A stretch of 64,000 nt of DNA, from contig NZ_JARXWF010000010.1 in assembly GCF_029892605.1 (NCBI RefSeq), forward strand, positions 62,001 through 126,000, read 5' to 3'. The notes under the pieces were generated by a model. The model searched no databases. It had not been told where the DNA came from and saw nothing but the letters and a program-made list of their open reading frames with translations. The stretch is from Parabacteroides sp. PM6-13 (GTDB lineage: Bacteria > Bacteroidota > Bacteroidia > Bacteroidales > Tannerellaceae). Position 1 is the first letter of the stretch. Every line of letters begins with the position of its first letter. Made by a program: the position numbers and the translations under genes. This document shows, in pieces, positions 53,253 to 62,449 of this stretch.

Positions 53253-55694
53253 ATGGCCATTAAAAAATCAGAATTATACAGCTCGCTCTGGGCAAGTTGC
53301 GATGAGCTTAGAGGGGGGATGGATGCCTCACAATATAAAGACTATGTATTGACACTTTTGTTTGTCAAGTATATATCCGACAAATATAAAGGCAGGACAT
53401 TTGCCGCCATAAAAGTGCCTGATGGCGCCTCTTTCGAGGATATGGTAGCTTTGGTAGGCACACCCAATATCGGCGATGATATCAACAGATATATTCTAAA
53501 CCCGATCAAAGAGGCAAATCACCTGAATGACTTTCCGGATTTCAACGATGAAGGGAAGCTCGGCAAAGGGAAAGACCTGATCGATACGGTATCGAATCTT
53601 ATCCTTATCTTCAACTCGCCGGATTTGGATTTCTCGGGCAATAATGCCGAAGGCGACGACCTATTGGGTGATGCCTACGAATACCTGATGCGTCACTTCG
53701 CCACCGAATCGGGCAAGTCGAAGGGGCAGTTCTATACCCCGGCGGAGGTGAGCCGCGTATTGGCGAAGGTGATTGGAATCAACAAAGACAATTCAACCGG
53801 ACAGACGACTGCCTATGACCCCACCTGTGGATCGGGTTCGCTCCTGTTGAAGGTGGCAGATGAGGCCGAGAAAAACATCACCCTCTACGGGCAGGAAAAA
53901 GATAATGCCACGGCCAACTTAGCCAAAATGAATATGATTCTGCATGGCAATCCAACTGCGGAGATTGTGGCAGACAACACACTGACCCGCCCCTTTTGGA
54001 CCAATAAAATATACGGTGGACTGAAAACCTTCGATTACGTAGTGGCTAATCCTCCGTTTTCACTGAAAAACTGGAGTAATGGTGTTTCTACGGACGCCGA
54101 TGAGTTTGGCCGTTTTGAATTAGGCGTGCCACCTGAAAAGAATGGCGACTACGCTTTTCTGTTGCATATTCTCAAATCATTGAAGACCACCGGCAAAGGG
54201 GCGGTGGTATTGCCTCACGGGGTCTTATTCCGCGGAAATGCCGAAGCGGCTATTCGTAAGAACATTATTGACAAGGGTTATATCAAGGGAATTATCGGAT
54301 TGCCGGCCAACCTGTTCTATGGAACCGGTATCCCCGCTTGCATTCTGGTATTGGACAAAGAGCAGGCGGAACACCGCAAAGCGATCTTTATGATCGATGC
54401 CAGCAAAGGGTTTGTGAAAGATGGCAACAAAAACCGGTTGCAGGAGAAAGATATTCGCAAGATTGTGGATGTGTTTAATCACGCCATAGAACTGCCGAAA
54501 TACAGCCGCATGGTGCCCGTCAGCGAAATTGCCAACGAGAAAAACGATTATAACCTGAATATCCCCCGCTACATCGACACGCAGGAAGAGGAGGATAAGC
54601 AGGATCTCTTCGCGCACCTGAACGGAGGCATTCCCCGGCGAGATGTAGAATTATTGAATCGCTATTGGGCGATCTATCCCGAGCTGAAAAATCTGTTGTT
54701 TGCCTTGCAGGACAATGGCTACTACCGGTTGCAAGTCCCGAACGAAGAGATCAAACAAACGATCTTCACACACCCGCAATTCCTGGCCTTCTCCAAGACA
54801 CTGCAAGCCCTATTCGATAGTTGGAAAACGGAACGCGAAGCGCATTTCCGGCAGTTGACGTCCGGCTTCTCTATCAAACCGGAGATTGCAACAACCGGAG
54901 AGCGTCTGCTCAACGCCTTTGCCGACAATCCACTGATCGATGCATACGATATGTACCAACACCTGATGAGTTATTGGAACGATATCATGCAGGACGATCT
55001 CTACGCCATTGCGATGGAAGGCTGGCAGGCAGGTAACCTCTGGGAACGGCAAGTGATCAAAGGCAAAAGAGGAAAGGATGGCAAAACCGGTAAAGACAAG
55101 ACGGTGGAGGGGCTCGAAGGCGTAATCGGGAAATTGATCCCACCGCGTTTGTTGATCGACGAATACCTCTCGGAGGAATGGGAGACCATTACCCAATTCG
55201 AAAACAAGGTAGAGAGTATCAAAGCCCAGTTGGAAGAACTCGACCAAGAGAACGAATTGGAGACCACCCTCTTTGCCGAGTTGGATAAGGTGACTGTCGC
55301 TTCGGTGAAAGCCCTGTTGAAAGAGAAAAAGAAATCCTTCACTGCCAAAGAAGAGATTGCCGTGATGGAAAACTATATCCAGCTGAATGAAGCCATAACG
55401 GCTACCAATAAAAAGATCAAAGAGGCGAAAGCTAATATCGAACAGGCAGTGATCGATCTCTATCCGCAACTTACCGAAGAGGAGATCAAAGAGGTGGTAA
55501 TCAACAAAAAGTGGATGCGCCACCTGCAACACTGCCTCGAAAGCGAACAGGAACGTATCAGCCAGAACCTCAGCCAGCGCGTAAATGAATTGGCAGCGCG
55601 TTATGCCGAAACACTGCCACAGCTGGAAACAGCCGTTGCCGACTATGAAAGCAAAGTAAAAACTCACCTCCATAAAATGGGACTGCAATGGTAG
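53253..55694 (+). CDS. hsdM: Type I restriction-modification methyltransferase subunit HsdM
   Basis: This is an N6-adenine DNA methyltransferase of 813 residues. HsdM_N lies at ~8-150 (LYSSLWASCDELRGGMDASQYKDYVLTLLFVKYIS). The SAM-binding motif is AYDPTCGSGSLLL, and the catalytic motif is DYVVANPPFSL (NPPF). The protein is much longer than a ~500-residue minimal HsdM. Residues ~480-813 add a C-terminal region with coiled coil at ~645-745 (ENKVESIKAQLEELDQENELE). It overlaps hsdS by 7 bp. In complex with HsdS it methylates, and with HsdR it restricts. Confidence 0.94.
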   Translation: MAIKKSELYSSLWASCDELRGGMDASQYKDYVLTLLFVKYISDKYKGRTFAAIKVPDGASFEDMVALVGTPNIGDDINRYILNPIKEANHLNDFPDFNDEGKLGKGKDLIDTVSNLILIFNSPDLDFSGNNAEGDDLLGDAYEYLMRHFATESGKSKGQFYTPAEVSRVLAKVIGINKDNSTGQTTAYDPTCGSGSLLLKVADEAEKNITLYGQEKDNATANLAKMNMILHGNPTAEIVADNTLTRPFWTNKIYGGLKTFDYVVANPPFSLKNWSNGVSTDADEFGRFELGVPPEKNGDYAFLLHILKSLKTTGKGAVVLPHGVLFRGNAEAAIRKNIIDKGYIKGIIGLPANLFYGTGIPACILVLDKEQAEHRKAIFMIDASKGFVKDGNKNRLQEKDIRKIVDVFNHAIELPKYSRMVPVSEIANEKNDYNLNIPRYIDTQEEEDKQDLFAHLNGGIPRRDVELLNRYWAIYPELKNLLFALQDNGYYRLQVPNEEIKQTIFTHPQFLAFSKTLQALFDSWKTEREAHFRQLTSGFSIKPEIATTGERLLNAFADNPLIDAYDMYQHLMSYWNDIMQDDLYAIAMEGWQAGNLWERQVIKGKRGKDGKTGKDKTVEGLEGVIGKLIPPRLLIDEYLSEEWETITQFENKVESIKAQLEELDQENELETTLFAELDKVTVASVKALLKEKKKSFTAKEEIAVMENYIQLNEAITATNKKIKEAKANIEQAVIDLYPQLTEEEIKEVVINKKWMRHLQHCLESEQERISQNLSQRVNELAARYAETLPQLETAVADYESKVKTHLHKMGLQW

Positions 55695-56866
55695 AAACGA
55701 AATTCAAACAGACGGAGATTGGGGTAATTCCGGAGGACTGGGAGGTGAAGAAGCTGGGTGAGGTTGGAGAAGTGAAAATGTGCCGAAGAATCTTCAGCTC
55801 GCAAACAAGTATCATTGGAGACATCCCTTTTTTCAAAATAGGGACTTTTGGAGATAAAGCCGATGCTTACATCTCTAATGCTCTATATGAGAATTATAAA
55901 TCGAAATTTTCGTTCCCTAAGAAAGGGGATATTCTCATTTCAGCAGCCGGGACCATTGGTAGAACGATAATTTATGACGGAAAAGATGCTTATTTCCAAG
56001 ATTCTAACATCGTTTGGATAGACAATAATGAGATCATTTTATCTAACAAATATTTGTATTATGTACTTCAGATCGTAAAATACAATACAGAGGGAGGAAC
56101 GATTCAGCGATTATATAATAGCATTCTAAATAACACAAAATTCCCCCTCCCTCCTCTCCCCGAGCAACGTGCCATCGCCGAAGTCTTAAGCGATACCGAT
56201 GCGTGGATTGAAAGTTTAGAAAAACTGATTGCCAAGAAACGCCTGATAAAACAAGGCGCCATGCAGGAATTGCTGACACCGAAAGAGGGGTGGGAGGTGA
56301 AGAAGTTGGGGGAGGTTGTTTTGTCAATTTTAGGAGGAGGAACTCCTTCTAGAGCTATTGGGGAATATTGGGGAGGGAATATTCCTTGGATGACAGTTAA
56401 GGACTTTGCGACATACAATAGAGATAAGACTCAAGAATATATAACGCAAAGTGGTCTCAATAATAGTGCATCAAGAATCGTCAAGAAGGGAGACCTAATT
56501 ATTGCAACTCGCATAGCTTTAGGGCAAATTGTAAAATACAATGTTGATGTAGCAATTAACCAGGATTTGAAAGCAATTAGATTAAGCGACTTAGTCCATA
56601 CAGACTTTTTCATTTACTTCTATAGAAGCATATCAACAAAAATAATTGAAAAAGGAAGCGGGAGCACAGTATTGGGATTATCAATAGATGACTTAAAATC
56701 TATCCCAACTCCCCTCCCCCCCTTCCCCGAACAACTCCGCATCGCCACTATCCTCTCCGATATGGATGCGGAGATCGAAGCATTGGAGAACAAACTGGCA
56801 AAGGCTCGTCAGATCAAGCAGGGCATGATGCAGGAGTTATTGACAGGGCGAATACGATTCGTATAA
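55688..56866 (+). CDS. hsdS: Type I restriction-modification specificity subunit HsdS
   Basis: This 392-residue DNA-recognition subunit has two target recognition domains (TRD1 ~15-150, TRD2 ~205-340). Each is followed by a conserved helical spacer: LPEQRAIAEVLSDTDAWIES and FPEQLRIATILSDMDAEIEA. The EGWEVKKLGEV and DWEVKKLGEV openings of the two halves are near-identical at DNA level (55738-55766 and 56289-56318). The TRD-coding parts are clearly more AT-rich than the conserved parts, as expected for swappable domains. It is intact. No second hsdS or invertase is in the window. Confidence 0.93.
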   Translation: MVETKFKQTEIGVIPEDWEVKKLGEVGEVKMCRRIFSSQTSIIGDIPFFKIGTFGDKADAYISNALYENYKSKFSFPKKGDILISAAGTIGRTIIYDGKDAYFQDSNIVWIDNNEIILSNKYLYYVLQIVKYNTEGGTIQRLYNSILNNTKFPLPPLPEQRAIAEVLSDTDAWIESLEKLIAKKRLIKQGAMQELLTPKEGWEVKKLGEVVLSILGGGTPSRAIGEYWGGNIPWMTVKDFATYNRDKTQEYITQSGLNNSASRIVKKGDLIIATRIALGQIVKYNVDVAINQDLKAIRLSDLVHTDFFIYFYRSISTKIIEKGSGSTVLGLSIDDLKSIPTPLPPFPEQLRIATILSDMDAEIEALENKLAKARQIKQGMMQELLTGRIRFV

Positions 56867-56926
56867 GAGAGAAGTAACAGTGTGTGTTTTTAGATTTTAT
56901 ATAACTTAGTAAACAAGGAGAAAGCC

Positions 56927-59900
56927 ATGAACAATATCAACCCCATAGAGCGCAAGACACAAGACAGAGTGATTCAACTGTTTAAAGAGATGGATTATGC
57001 CTATTATGGTAATTGGGAAGAGCACGATCACAACAGCAATGTGGAGGAAGCCTACCTGCGTGCTTTTCTGCAAAAACAAGGCTATGCGGAACCGCTGATC
57101 AACAAAGCGGTGCAAGAGGTATTGACGCTGGCGCGTGCCAATGAGGGAAGCCTGTATGAACGGAATAAGAAGTTCTATTCCCTACTTCGTTATGGCGTCA
57201 AAGCCCGGGAGGATGTGGGCGAGCAACACCAAACGGTGATGCTGGTAGATTGGACACATCCCGAAAAAAACCTCTTCGCCATTGCCGAAGAGGTGACGCT
57301 GAAAGGCAACAAAACGCGCCGCCCGGATATTGTCTTGTATGTGAATGGCATCGCTTTGGGGGTGTTGGAGCTTAAGCGGGGCACGGTGGATATATCGGAG
57401 AGCATTCGCCAGAATATCTCCAACCAACAGGAGGCGTTTAACGAGAACTTCTTTATCACCACGCAGATTATCCTGGCAGGCAATAATACGCAAGGCCTGC
57501 GCTATGGCACCATTGGCACGGAAGAGAAGTATTACCTCGCCTGGAAAGAGGATGAAGAGGAGAACGAAGGCTATAAACTGGATAAATACCTGCGCAAGGT
57601 GTGCGCGAAAGAACGGCTGTTGGATATCATCTACAACGGCATTGTGTTTGATGGCGGGAAGAAGAAACTACCCCGTCCGCACCAATACTTCGCATTGAAA
57701 GAGGCACAAGAGTATGCCCGGCGCTTCGAGGGCGGGATTATCTGGCATACGCAGGGATCGGGCAAGAGTATCCTGATGATTCTATTAGGCAAATGGATCC
57801 TGGAGAATATAAAGAATGCCCGGGTGGTGATTCTCACCGACCGAACGGAGCTCGACAAACAGATTGCCGATACCTTCGAAAGCGCCGGTGAAACGGGTAT
57901 TGCCCGCACAAGCTCCGGCAAAGAATTGATGAACTATCTCACACAACCCAAGCCACGACTGATTGCTTCGCTGATCCATAAATTCGGGAACAAAGGGGAG
58001 GCAGACTACAAAACCTTTATCGAGGAGCTTCGGAATAACCCCATCGAAACACAAGGCAATATCTTTGTCTTCGTAGACGAATGTCATCGCACGCAAAGTG
58101 GAAAGCTGAACGAAACGATGAAGCTGGTGTTGAAGAACGCGGTCTTTATCGGTTTTACCGGGACGCCCCTGTTGCGCGATGACAAACAGACCACTTTTGA
58201 AGTGTTCGGCAGTTATATTCACACCTATAAATTCAACGAGGCGGTGGCCGATGAGGTGGTGAAGGATCTGGTGTATGAAGGACGTGATATTGAACAACGC
58301 CTCTCGTCACAAGCCAAGGTGGATGCTTGGTTTGAGGCAAAGACAAAAGGGCTGAATGATTTCCAGAAATCGGAACTGAAGAAGCGATGGGGAACAATGC
58401 AAAATGTATTGAGCTCCAAGTCGCGGATGGAGAAAATAGTTTCCGACATCCTCTTCGACTTCAGTGTCAAGCCACGTCTCTCTTCCGAAAGGGGAAATGC
58501 TATTTTGGTGGCTTCCAGCATTTATGAGGCTTGCAGGTATTTTGAGTTGTTTAGAGGCACACCGCTCAAAAACAAATGTGCCATTATCACCTCCTACAAT
58601 CCGCAAACCAAAGATATTACCACCGAAGATACCGGCGAAGATTCTGAAACCGACAAAGAATATGTGTACAATACCTATGAGGCATTATTGAAGGATATAA
58701 CCCCCAAAGGCGGGAAAAGTAAAACGGAGACCTACGAAGATGATAACAAACGGAAGTTTGTGAAAGAACCGGCTCAAATGAAATTGCTGATTGTCGTGTC
58801 CAAGCTACTGACCGGCTTCGACGCACCGGCTTGTTCCTATATCTATATCGATAAGAAGATGCAGGACCATACCTTGTTTCAAGCCATTTGCCGGGTGAAC
58901 CGACTGGATACCGACGATAAGGATTTTGGGTATATCGTGGATTATATGGGGCTTTTCGGGAATGTAACCGATGCGATTAAGGTCTATACCTCTCCCTTAG
59001 ACACCGAACACTTCACGAAAGAGGAGGTGGAGATTGTTCTGAAAGATCGCCTACAGATGGCGCGCGAACGCGTTGAAAACGCATTGGAAGAGTTAGAACA
59101 GCTGTGCGAATCGGTTGACTATCCCAAAAACGACCTGAACTATATCCGTTACTTCTGCGGAAATACGGAGATCGCAAGCGACCTGAAAGCCAACGAATAC
59201 AAACGGGTGGCTTTATACAAAGCGATCGTGGCGTATATCCGCGCGTTTGCCAATGTACAAGCCGAAATGGAAACGGCGGGATTCAACAAAGAGGAGATCG
59301 CTCGTTTTGAAGAGCGATTGGCGTTCTACCTGAAGCTGCGCGAAACGATACGCATTGCCAGCGGGGAAGTATTGGACTTGAAGGCGTATGAAGCGGATAT
59401 GCGTCATCTGATTGACCATTATATCCAGGCTGATGAATCGACAGTGATTACGCCTTTTGAAGATATCTCTTTATTGGCACTGATTGAATCCAATATGGAC
59501 AAAGCCATTGAGTCACTCCCTGAAAGCATTAAAGGCAACAAAGAGACCGTTGCAGAGACCATCGAGAACAGTGTGCGTTCCAAGATTGTCACCCAGCATT
59601 TATTCGACCCGGTCTATTTTGAGAAAATGTCTGAATTGCTTCAACAGCTGATTGATGAACGCAAAAAAGCGGTTATTGACTACCAGGAATACCTCAAAAG
59701 AATGGCTGAGCTGGTGAAAAAAGTCAACGCGGGGAAAGAAAATGATTTGCCTCAAAGCATAGATACCTCAGGCAAAAAAGCCCTTTATCACTATTTGAAT
59801 GAGGATGAAGCGTTGGTTAGGGCTTGCGATGACGCCATACAGGCTGCCAAAAAAGATGGATTCAGGGAGAATCCGGCAAAACAAAATGAAATAAAAGAGG

Positions 59901-59980
59901 CGATCTACAAGGTGGTCAACGACGAAAACAAAACATTGGAGATCTACAAAATCATTGAAAGCAATAAGCAGGATTATTGA
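56927..59980 (+). CDS. hsdR: Type I restriction endonuclease subunit HsdR
   Basis: This 1017-residue subunit has a PD-(D/E)xK nuclease at ~110-180 (RRPDIVLYVNGIALGVLELKRG). The SF2 motor follows with Walker A HTQGSGKSILMILL (~273), DEAD-type VFVDECHRTQSG, and GFTGTPLL. Late helicase motifs are KLLTGFDAPACS and FQAICRVNRLD. A C-terminal helical domain interacts with the methyltransferase in this family. It cuts unmethylated DNA after translocation. It lies 60 bp after hsdS and 1 bp before the YgjP-like gene. Confidence 0.94.
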   Translation: MNNINPIERKTQDRVIQLFKEMDYAYYGNWEEHDHNSNVEEAYLRAFLQKQGYAEPLINKAVQEVLTLARANEGSLYERNKKFYSLLRYGVKAREDVGEQHQTVMLVDWTHPEKNLFAIAEEVTLKGNKTRRPDIVLYVNGIALGVLELKRGTVDISESIRQNISNQQEAFNENFFITTQIILAGNNTQGLRYGTIGTEEKYYLAWKEDEEENEGYKLDKYLRKVCAKERLLDIIYNGIVFDGGKKKLPRPHQYFALKEAQEYARRFEGGIIWHTQGSGKSILMILLGKWILENIKNARVVILTDRTELDKQIADTFESAGETGIARTSSGKELMNYLTQPKPRLIASLIHKFGNKGEADYKTFIEELRNNPIETQGNIFVFVDECHRTQSGKLNETMKLVLKNAVFIGFTGTPLLRDDKQTTFEVFGSYIHTYKFNEAVADEVVKDLVYEGRDIEQRLSSQAKVDAWFEAKTKGLNDFQKSELKKRWGTMQNVLSSKSRMEKIVSDILFDFSVKPRLSSERGNAILVASSIYEACRYFELFRGTPLKNKCAIITSYNPQTKDITTEDTGEDSETDKEYVYNTYEALLKDITPKGGKSKTETYEDDNKRKFVKEPAQMKLLIVVSKLLTGFDAPACSYIYIDKKMQDHTLFQAICRVNRLDTDDKDFGYIVDYMGLFGNVTDAIKVYTSPLDTEHFTKEEVEIVLKDRLQMARERVENALEELEQLCESVDYPKNDLNYIRYFCGNTEIASDLKANEYKRVALYKAIVAYIRAFANVQAEMETAGFNKEEIARFEERLAFYLKLRETIRIASGEVLDLKAYEADMRHLIDHYIQADESTVITPFEDISLLALIESNMDKAIESLPESIKGNKETVAETIENSVRSKIVTQHLFDPVYFEKMSELLQQLIDERKKAVIDYQEYLKRMAELVKKVNAGKENDLPQSIDTSGKKALYHYLNEDEALVRACDDAIQAAKKDGFRENPAKQNEIKEAIYKVVNDENKTLEIYKIIESNKQDY

Positions 59981-59981
59981 T

Positions 59982-60698
59982 ATGAGTGAGATTTTACGGT
60001 TCAATGACCTGGAAGTGTTGCTGACACTCAAACCGATAAAGAATATTCATTTGAGTGTGCATCCGCCAATAGGCGATGTGACATTATCGGCTCCGGAGGA
60101 TATGGATGTGGAGAAGCTGCGCGTATATGTGTCTACCAAATTGGGCTGGATTCGTAAAGAACAAAAGAAAATACGCGCACAAAAACATGAACCGGAGCAC
60201 CTCTTCATTACCCAGGAGAGCCATTGGTTTTTTGGCAAACGCTATTTGTTGAAAATTACGGAGTCGAACAAACGGCCACAGGTGGTTTTGCACCATCACA
60301 AAATAGAGCTAATCGTTCCCGCGGGAAGTTCAAGAGAATACAAGCAGGAAAAGCTCTATCAATGGTATCGCCAGGAATTGAGCCTTGTTTTGCATGAGAT
60401 GATAGAGAGGTATATAAACAGTATGAATGTCTCTTTAGCACATTGGGGTATCCGCAAAGTCAGAACCAAATGGGGAAGCTGCAACGACAAAACGAAATCA
60501 ATCTGGTTTAACATTGAATTGGCCAAGAAACCGAAGGAATGTATTGAATATATTGTCGTGCATGAGTTGATCCATCTGAAAGAAAGACATCATAACGACA
60601 ACTTTCTTATGATGATGAACCGGTATCTGCCCAATTGGGAGTTAAGACGTAAACAATTAAACGAATGGCATAAGAGCCCAACCTCTCCAAAGAATTGA
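59982..60698 (+). CDS. YgjP-like (DUF45/M48-type) zinc metallopeptidase
   Basis: This protein of about 238 residues has a DUF45 domain. The zinc motif HELIH lies in YIVVHELIHLKERHHNDNF, a third ligand candidate is nearby, and the preceding RTKWGSCN is the family hallmark. The start at 59982 lies one base after the hsdR stop, so it belongs to the RM operon. Association of DUF45 peptidases with type I RM systems is a known pattern. A role in subunit turnover is plausible but unproven here. Confidence 0.9.
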   Translation: MSEILRFNDLEVLLTLKPIKNIHLSVHPPIGDVTLSAPEDMDVEKLRVYVSTKLGWIRKEQKKIRAQKHEPEHLFITQESHWFFGKRYLLKITESNKRPQVVLHHHKIELIVPAGSSREYKQEKLYQWYRQELSLVLHEMIERYINSMNVSLAHWGIRKVRTKWGSCNDKTKSIWFNIELAKKPKECIEYIVVHELIHLKERHHNDNFLMMMNRYLPNWELRRKQLNEWHKSPTSPKN

Positions 60699-60891
60699 GC
60701 TAAATGCTTGGATTATAAAAATAATTCCTATATTCGCACCGTATTTCGAATTACCCATGATGGGTAATACCAACCGAGTGTAGTCACCACGGTGGTCAAA
60801 TAATACGGGAGCCATCCAAAATAAACGTGCATCATCCCCTATCTTTTTTGCTCGAAATACAATATTATTAACTAATTAATATTGTGTTATT

Positions 60892-61158
60892 ATGAGAAAT
60901 GTAAATCAGTCGCAAGACTACTTTTCAGAGTTCCTAAGTCGTTTTAGAGGTTACTCCACAGAGGAGTTAGTTGAATGTTTCAATCGTGAAGTGGGCAACT
61001 TAGGCTGGGGCAATGCCCGTGCGGCCTACCTGGCCGCCCTCCGCACTGCCTTCTACGAAAGAGACCTCACATTAGACCCAACAGTCTTTATGCCCGGCGC
61101 CACCTCCTACAAACGGAAAATCAAACTAGTATGCAAAGTGGTTGCCGTAGATGAATAA
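60892..61158 (+). CDS. Small protein of unknown function (88 aa)
   Basis: I do not recognise this protein. It is a helical, soluble small protein (SEFLSRFRGYSTEELVECFN, GNARAAYLAALRTAFYERDL) with a C-terminal basic/beta end (YKRKIKLVCKVVAVDE). An ATG in a good context follows an AT-rich leader. It lies between the RM operon and a recombinase remnant. The 193-bp gap before it contains two short perfect palindromes (60750-60768 and 60786-60796) that could be operators. Confidence 0.6.
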   Translation: MRNVNQSQDYFSEFLSRFRGYSTEELVECFNREVGNLGWGNARAAYLAALRTAFYERDLTLDPTVFMPGATSYKRKIKLVCKVVAVDE

Positions 61159-61216
61159 GAGATCTGCTGTTGATCCACAATGAATCCTCAATAACCGTTC
61201 TAAAGTCGAACCAAAA

Positions 61217-61504
61217 TTGGGGTACTCTATTAACCTGATAAACAATATAGATAGCTATATAAGGGATGCACCTGTTTCTGTAAAAATTAAGCTGATTGGT
61301 TCGATGTTTCCTGAAAAAATCGAATTTGACGGAGAGTCATATCGAACCAATTCTTACAACAAAGTTTTGGACTTAATCTATCAGCAAACCAACGAGTTAT
61401 GTAGCAAAGAAAAAGCGGACAAATTAGATTTGTCCGCTTCAGTACCCAGAGCCGGGACTAAATACATATGTTATTCGATTGATATACAGCGAGTAACAAA
61501 ATAG
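61217..61504 (+). pseudogene. C-terminal remnant of a serine recombinase
   Basis: The reading IKLIGSMFPEKIEFDGESYR, then NSYNKVLDLIYQQTNEL, resembles from memory the extreme C-terminus of Bacteroidetes resolvase-type (large serine) recombinases. No catalytic or DNA-binding domain lies upstream, and the only start is a TTG. It is therefore best read as a decayed relic of an earlier insertion. Alternatively it is an unrelated small gene. Confidence 0.5.
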
Positions 61505-61710
61505 CGAGTAACAAAATAGTAACAAAAAGCGACAAGTAACAACAAATTAGCTAAAAAAATAGAGCTATCACCCCCGTAGTCGTCAAACATAAAAGATACA
61601 CGTAAAGTGTAGCCAAGGGGTAATAGCTCCGCAGCAAATATAAGTATAAATGCAGTAAGGCCAAACGACCAGCTAAAAAAGAATAGCGAAAAGAAAACAT
61701 ATCCCGTCAA
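61471..61710 (-). CDS. Possible small membrane protein (79 aa)
   Basis: There are two hydrophobic stretches (YVFFSLFFFSWSFGLTAFIL and SSIFLANLLLLVAFCYYFV) around an acidic turn (MFDDYGGDSS). The C-terminal YFVTRYFVTR comes from a 15-bp tandem repeat (61488-61519). It overlaps the recombinase remnant on the other strand by 34 bp. No homology is recognised, so it may be spurious. Confidence 0.3.
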   Translation of the reverse strand: MTGYVFFSLFFFSWSFGLTAFILIFAAELLPLGYTLRVSFMFDDYGGDSSIFLANLLLLVAFCYYFVTRYFVTRCISIE

Positions 61711-61713
61711 AAA

Positions 61714-61756
61714 GTAGTCATTAATAGCCTGAATATATATGGCTATTAATGACTAC
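61714..61756. repeat. Perfect 16-bp inverted repeat upstream of the right-hand element
   Basis: GTAGTCATTAATAGCC (61714-61729) and its exact complement (61741-61756) enclose an 11-nt AT loop. It lies just upstream of a strong promoter. It could be a terminator, an operator or an element end. Confidence 0.8.
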
Positions 61757-61764
61757 CTGTATTA

Positions 61765-61796
61765 TTTGCCCACACTTCCACCGCCGTATACATTTG
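61765..61796 (+). promoter_or_regulatory. Promoter of the HTH-HTH-RepA operon, followed by a structured leader
   Basis: TTTG (61765-61768), a 20-bp spacer and TACATTTG (61789-61796) form an excellent Bacteroides-type promoter. The ~105-nt leader to the ATG at 61911 can fold: GTAACCCG (61801-61808) pairs with CGGGTTAC near 61838-61846, and GCTGTGG near 61855 with CCGCAGC near 61875. Confidence 0.7.
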
Positions 61797-61910
61797 CGCC
61801 GTAACCCGATGCACTCGGAATGCAGGCCAAGTGTAGCCGGGTTACCGGGTGTCGCTGTGGAGCCCTGCATCTACCGCAGCAGCCCAGCAAAGCATACACA
61901 GAATATTAAT

Positions 61911-62147
61911 ATGAATAACTATTTAACTAGTGGAGAAGCGGCAGGATATCTGCATATCAGTATGAGCACGCTGTACAAGCTAACCATGCGGCGGGAGATC
62001 CCGCACTACAAGCCCACGGGCAAGCTGTGCTACTTCAACCGGCAGGAGCTCGACGAGTGGATCAGCCGGAACCGGATAGCCACAACAGAGGAGATTAATA
62101 ACACGGCAAGCGAGTATTGCCTAAAGAATGGAGGGCGTCGGGCATGA
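61911..62147 (+). CDS. Excisionase/MerR-type helix-turn-helix protein (78 aa)
   Basis: The HTH_17 signature is complete: YLTSGEAAGYLHISMSTLYKL, MRREIPHYKPTGKLCYF, NRQELDEWISRNR. Such proteins act as excisionase or replication regulators on Bacteroidetes elements. The ATG at 61911 is chosen; the longer reading runs through the promoter and leader. Its stop overlaps the next gene's start (ATGA), so the three genes 61911-63498 form a coupled operon. The GC content is higher than in the preceding region. Confidence 0.88.
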   Translation: MNNYLTSGEAAGYLHISMSTLYKLTMRREIPHYKPTGKLCYFNRQELDEWISRNRIATTEEINNTASEYCLKNGGRRA

Positions 62148-62449
62148 AAAGAAAAAAAAGCCCCGCCAAGGGGCTGGGGCAACAGGTACACAAAGATAAT
62201 CATTCTGGCCGAATATACAGCACTGTACGGGCTTTATTTTTGCAAGGGTATAAATTGACAGCCAAGCAAATAAATGCGATCACGGGCAGCAACGATGCAC
62301 GTAAGATCATCTCTGACCTTCGCCGGGAAGGGTGGAATATAGTAGACCTTCGCATGCCTAACGGCTGCAAGCTCTATTGGCTGGCCGAGGACGTGCGGCA
62401 AGGTGAGTTATTCGCCGAGGTAGTCGAATCTAATAGCATGGCCGTATGA
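62144..62449 (+). CDS. Winged-helix/HTH DNA-binding protein (101 aa)
   Basis: A basic N-terminus (MKRKKSPAKGLG) is followed by a winged-helix-like domain: YSTVRALFLQGYKLTAKQINAI, SNDARKIISDLRREGWNIVD and LYWLAEDVRQ. This resembles the 'helix-turn-helix, rRNA-type' domain proteins found next to RepA-like ATPases on Bacteroidetes elements. The start at 62144 overlaps the previous stop (ATGA), and its own stop overlaps the next start. Confidence 0.75.
   Translation: MKRKKSPAKGLGQQVHKDNHSGRIYSTVRALFLQGYKLTAKQINAITGSNDARKIISDLRREGWNIVDLRMPNGCKLYWLAEDVRQGELFAEVVESNSMAV

Noticed and set aside
54810-55688. Minus-strand reading of 292 codons within hsdM
   Set aside because: It is antisense to the coiled-coil part of HsdM. 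Its Phe/Leu-rich composition is the mirror of Lys/Glu-rich codons.
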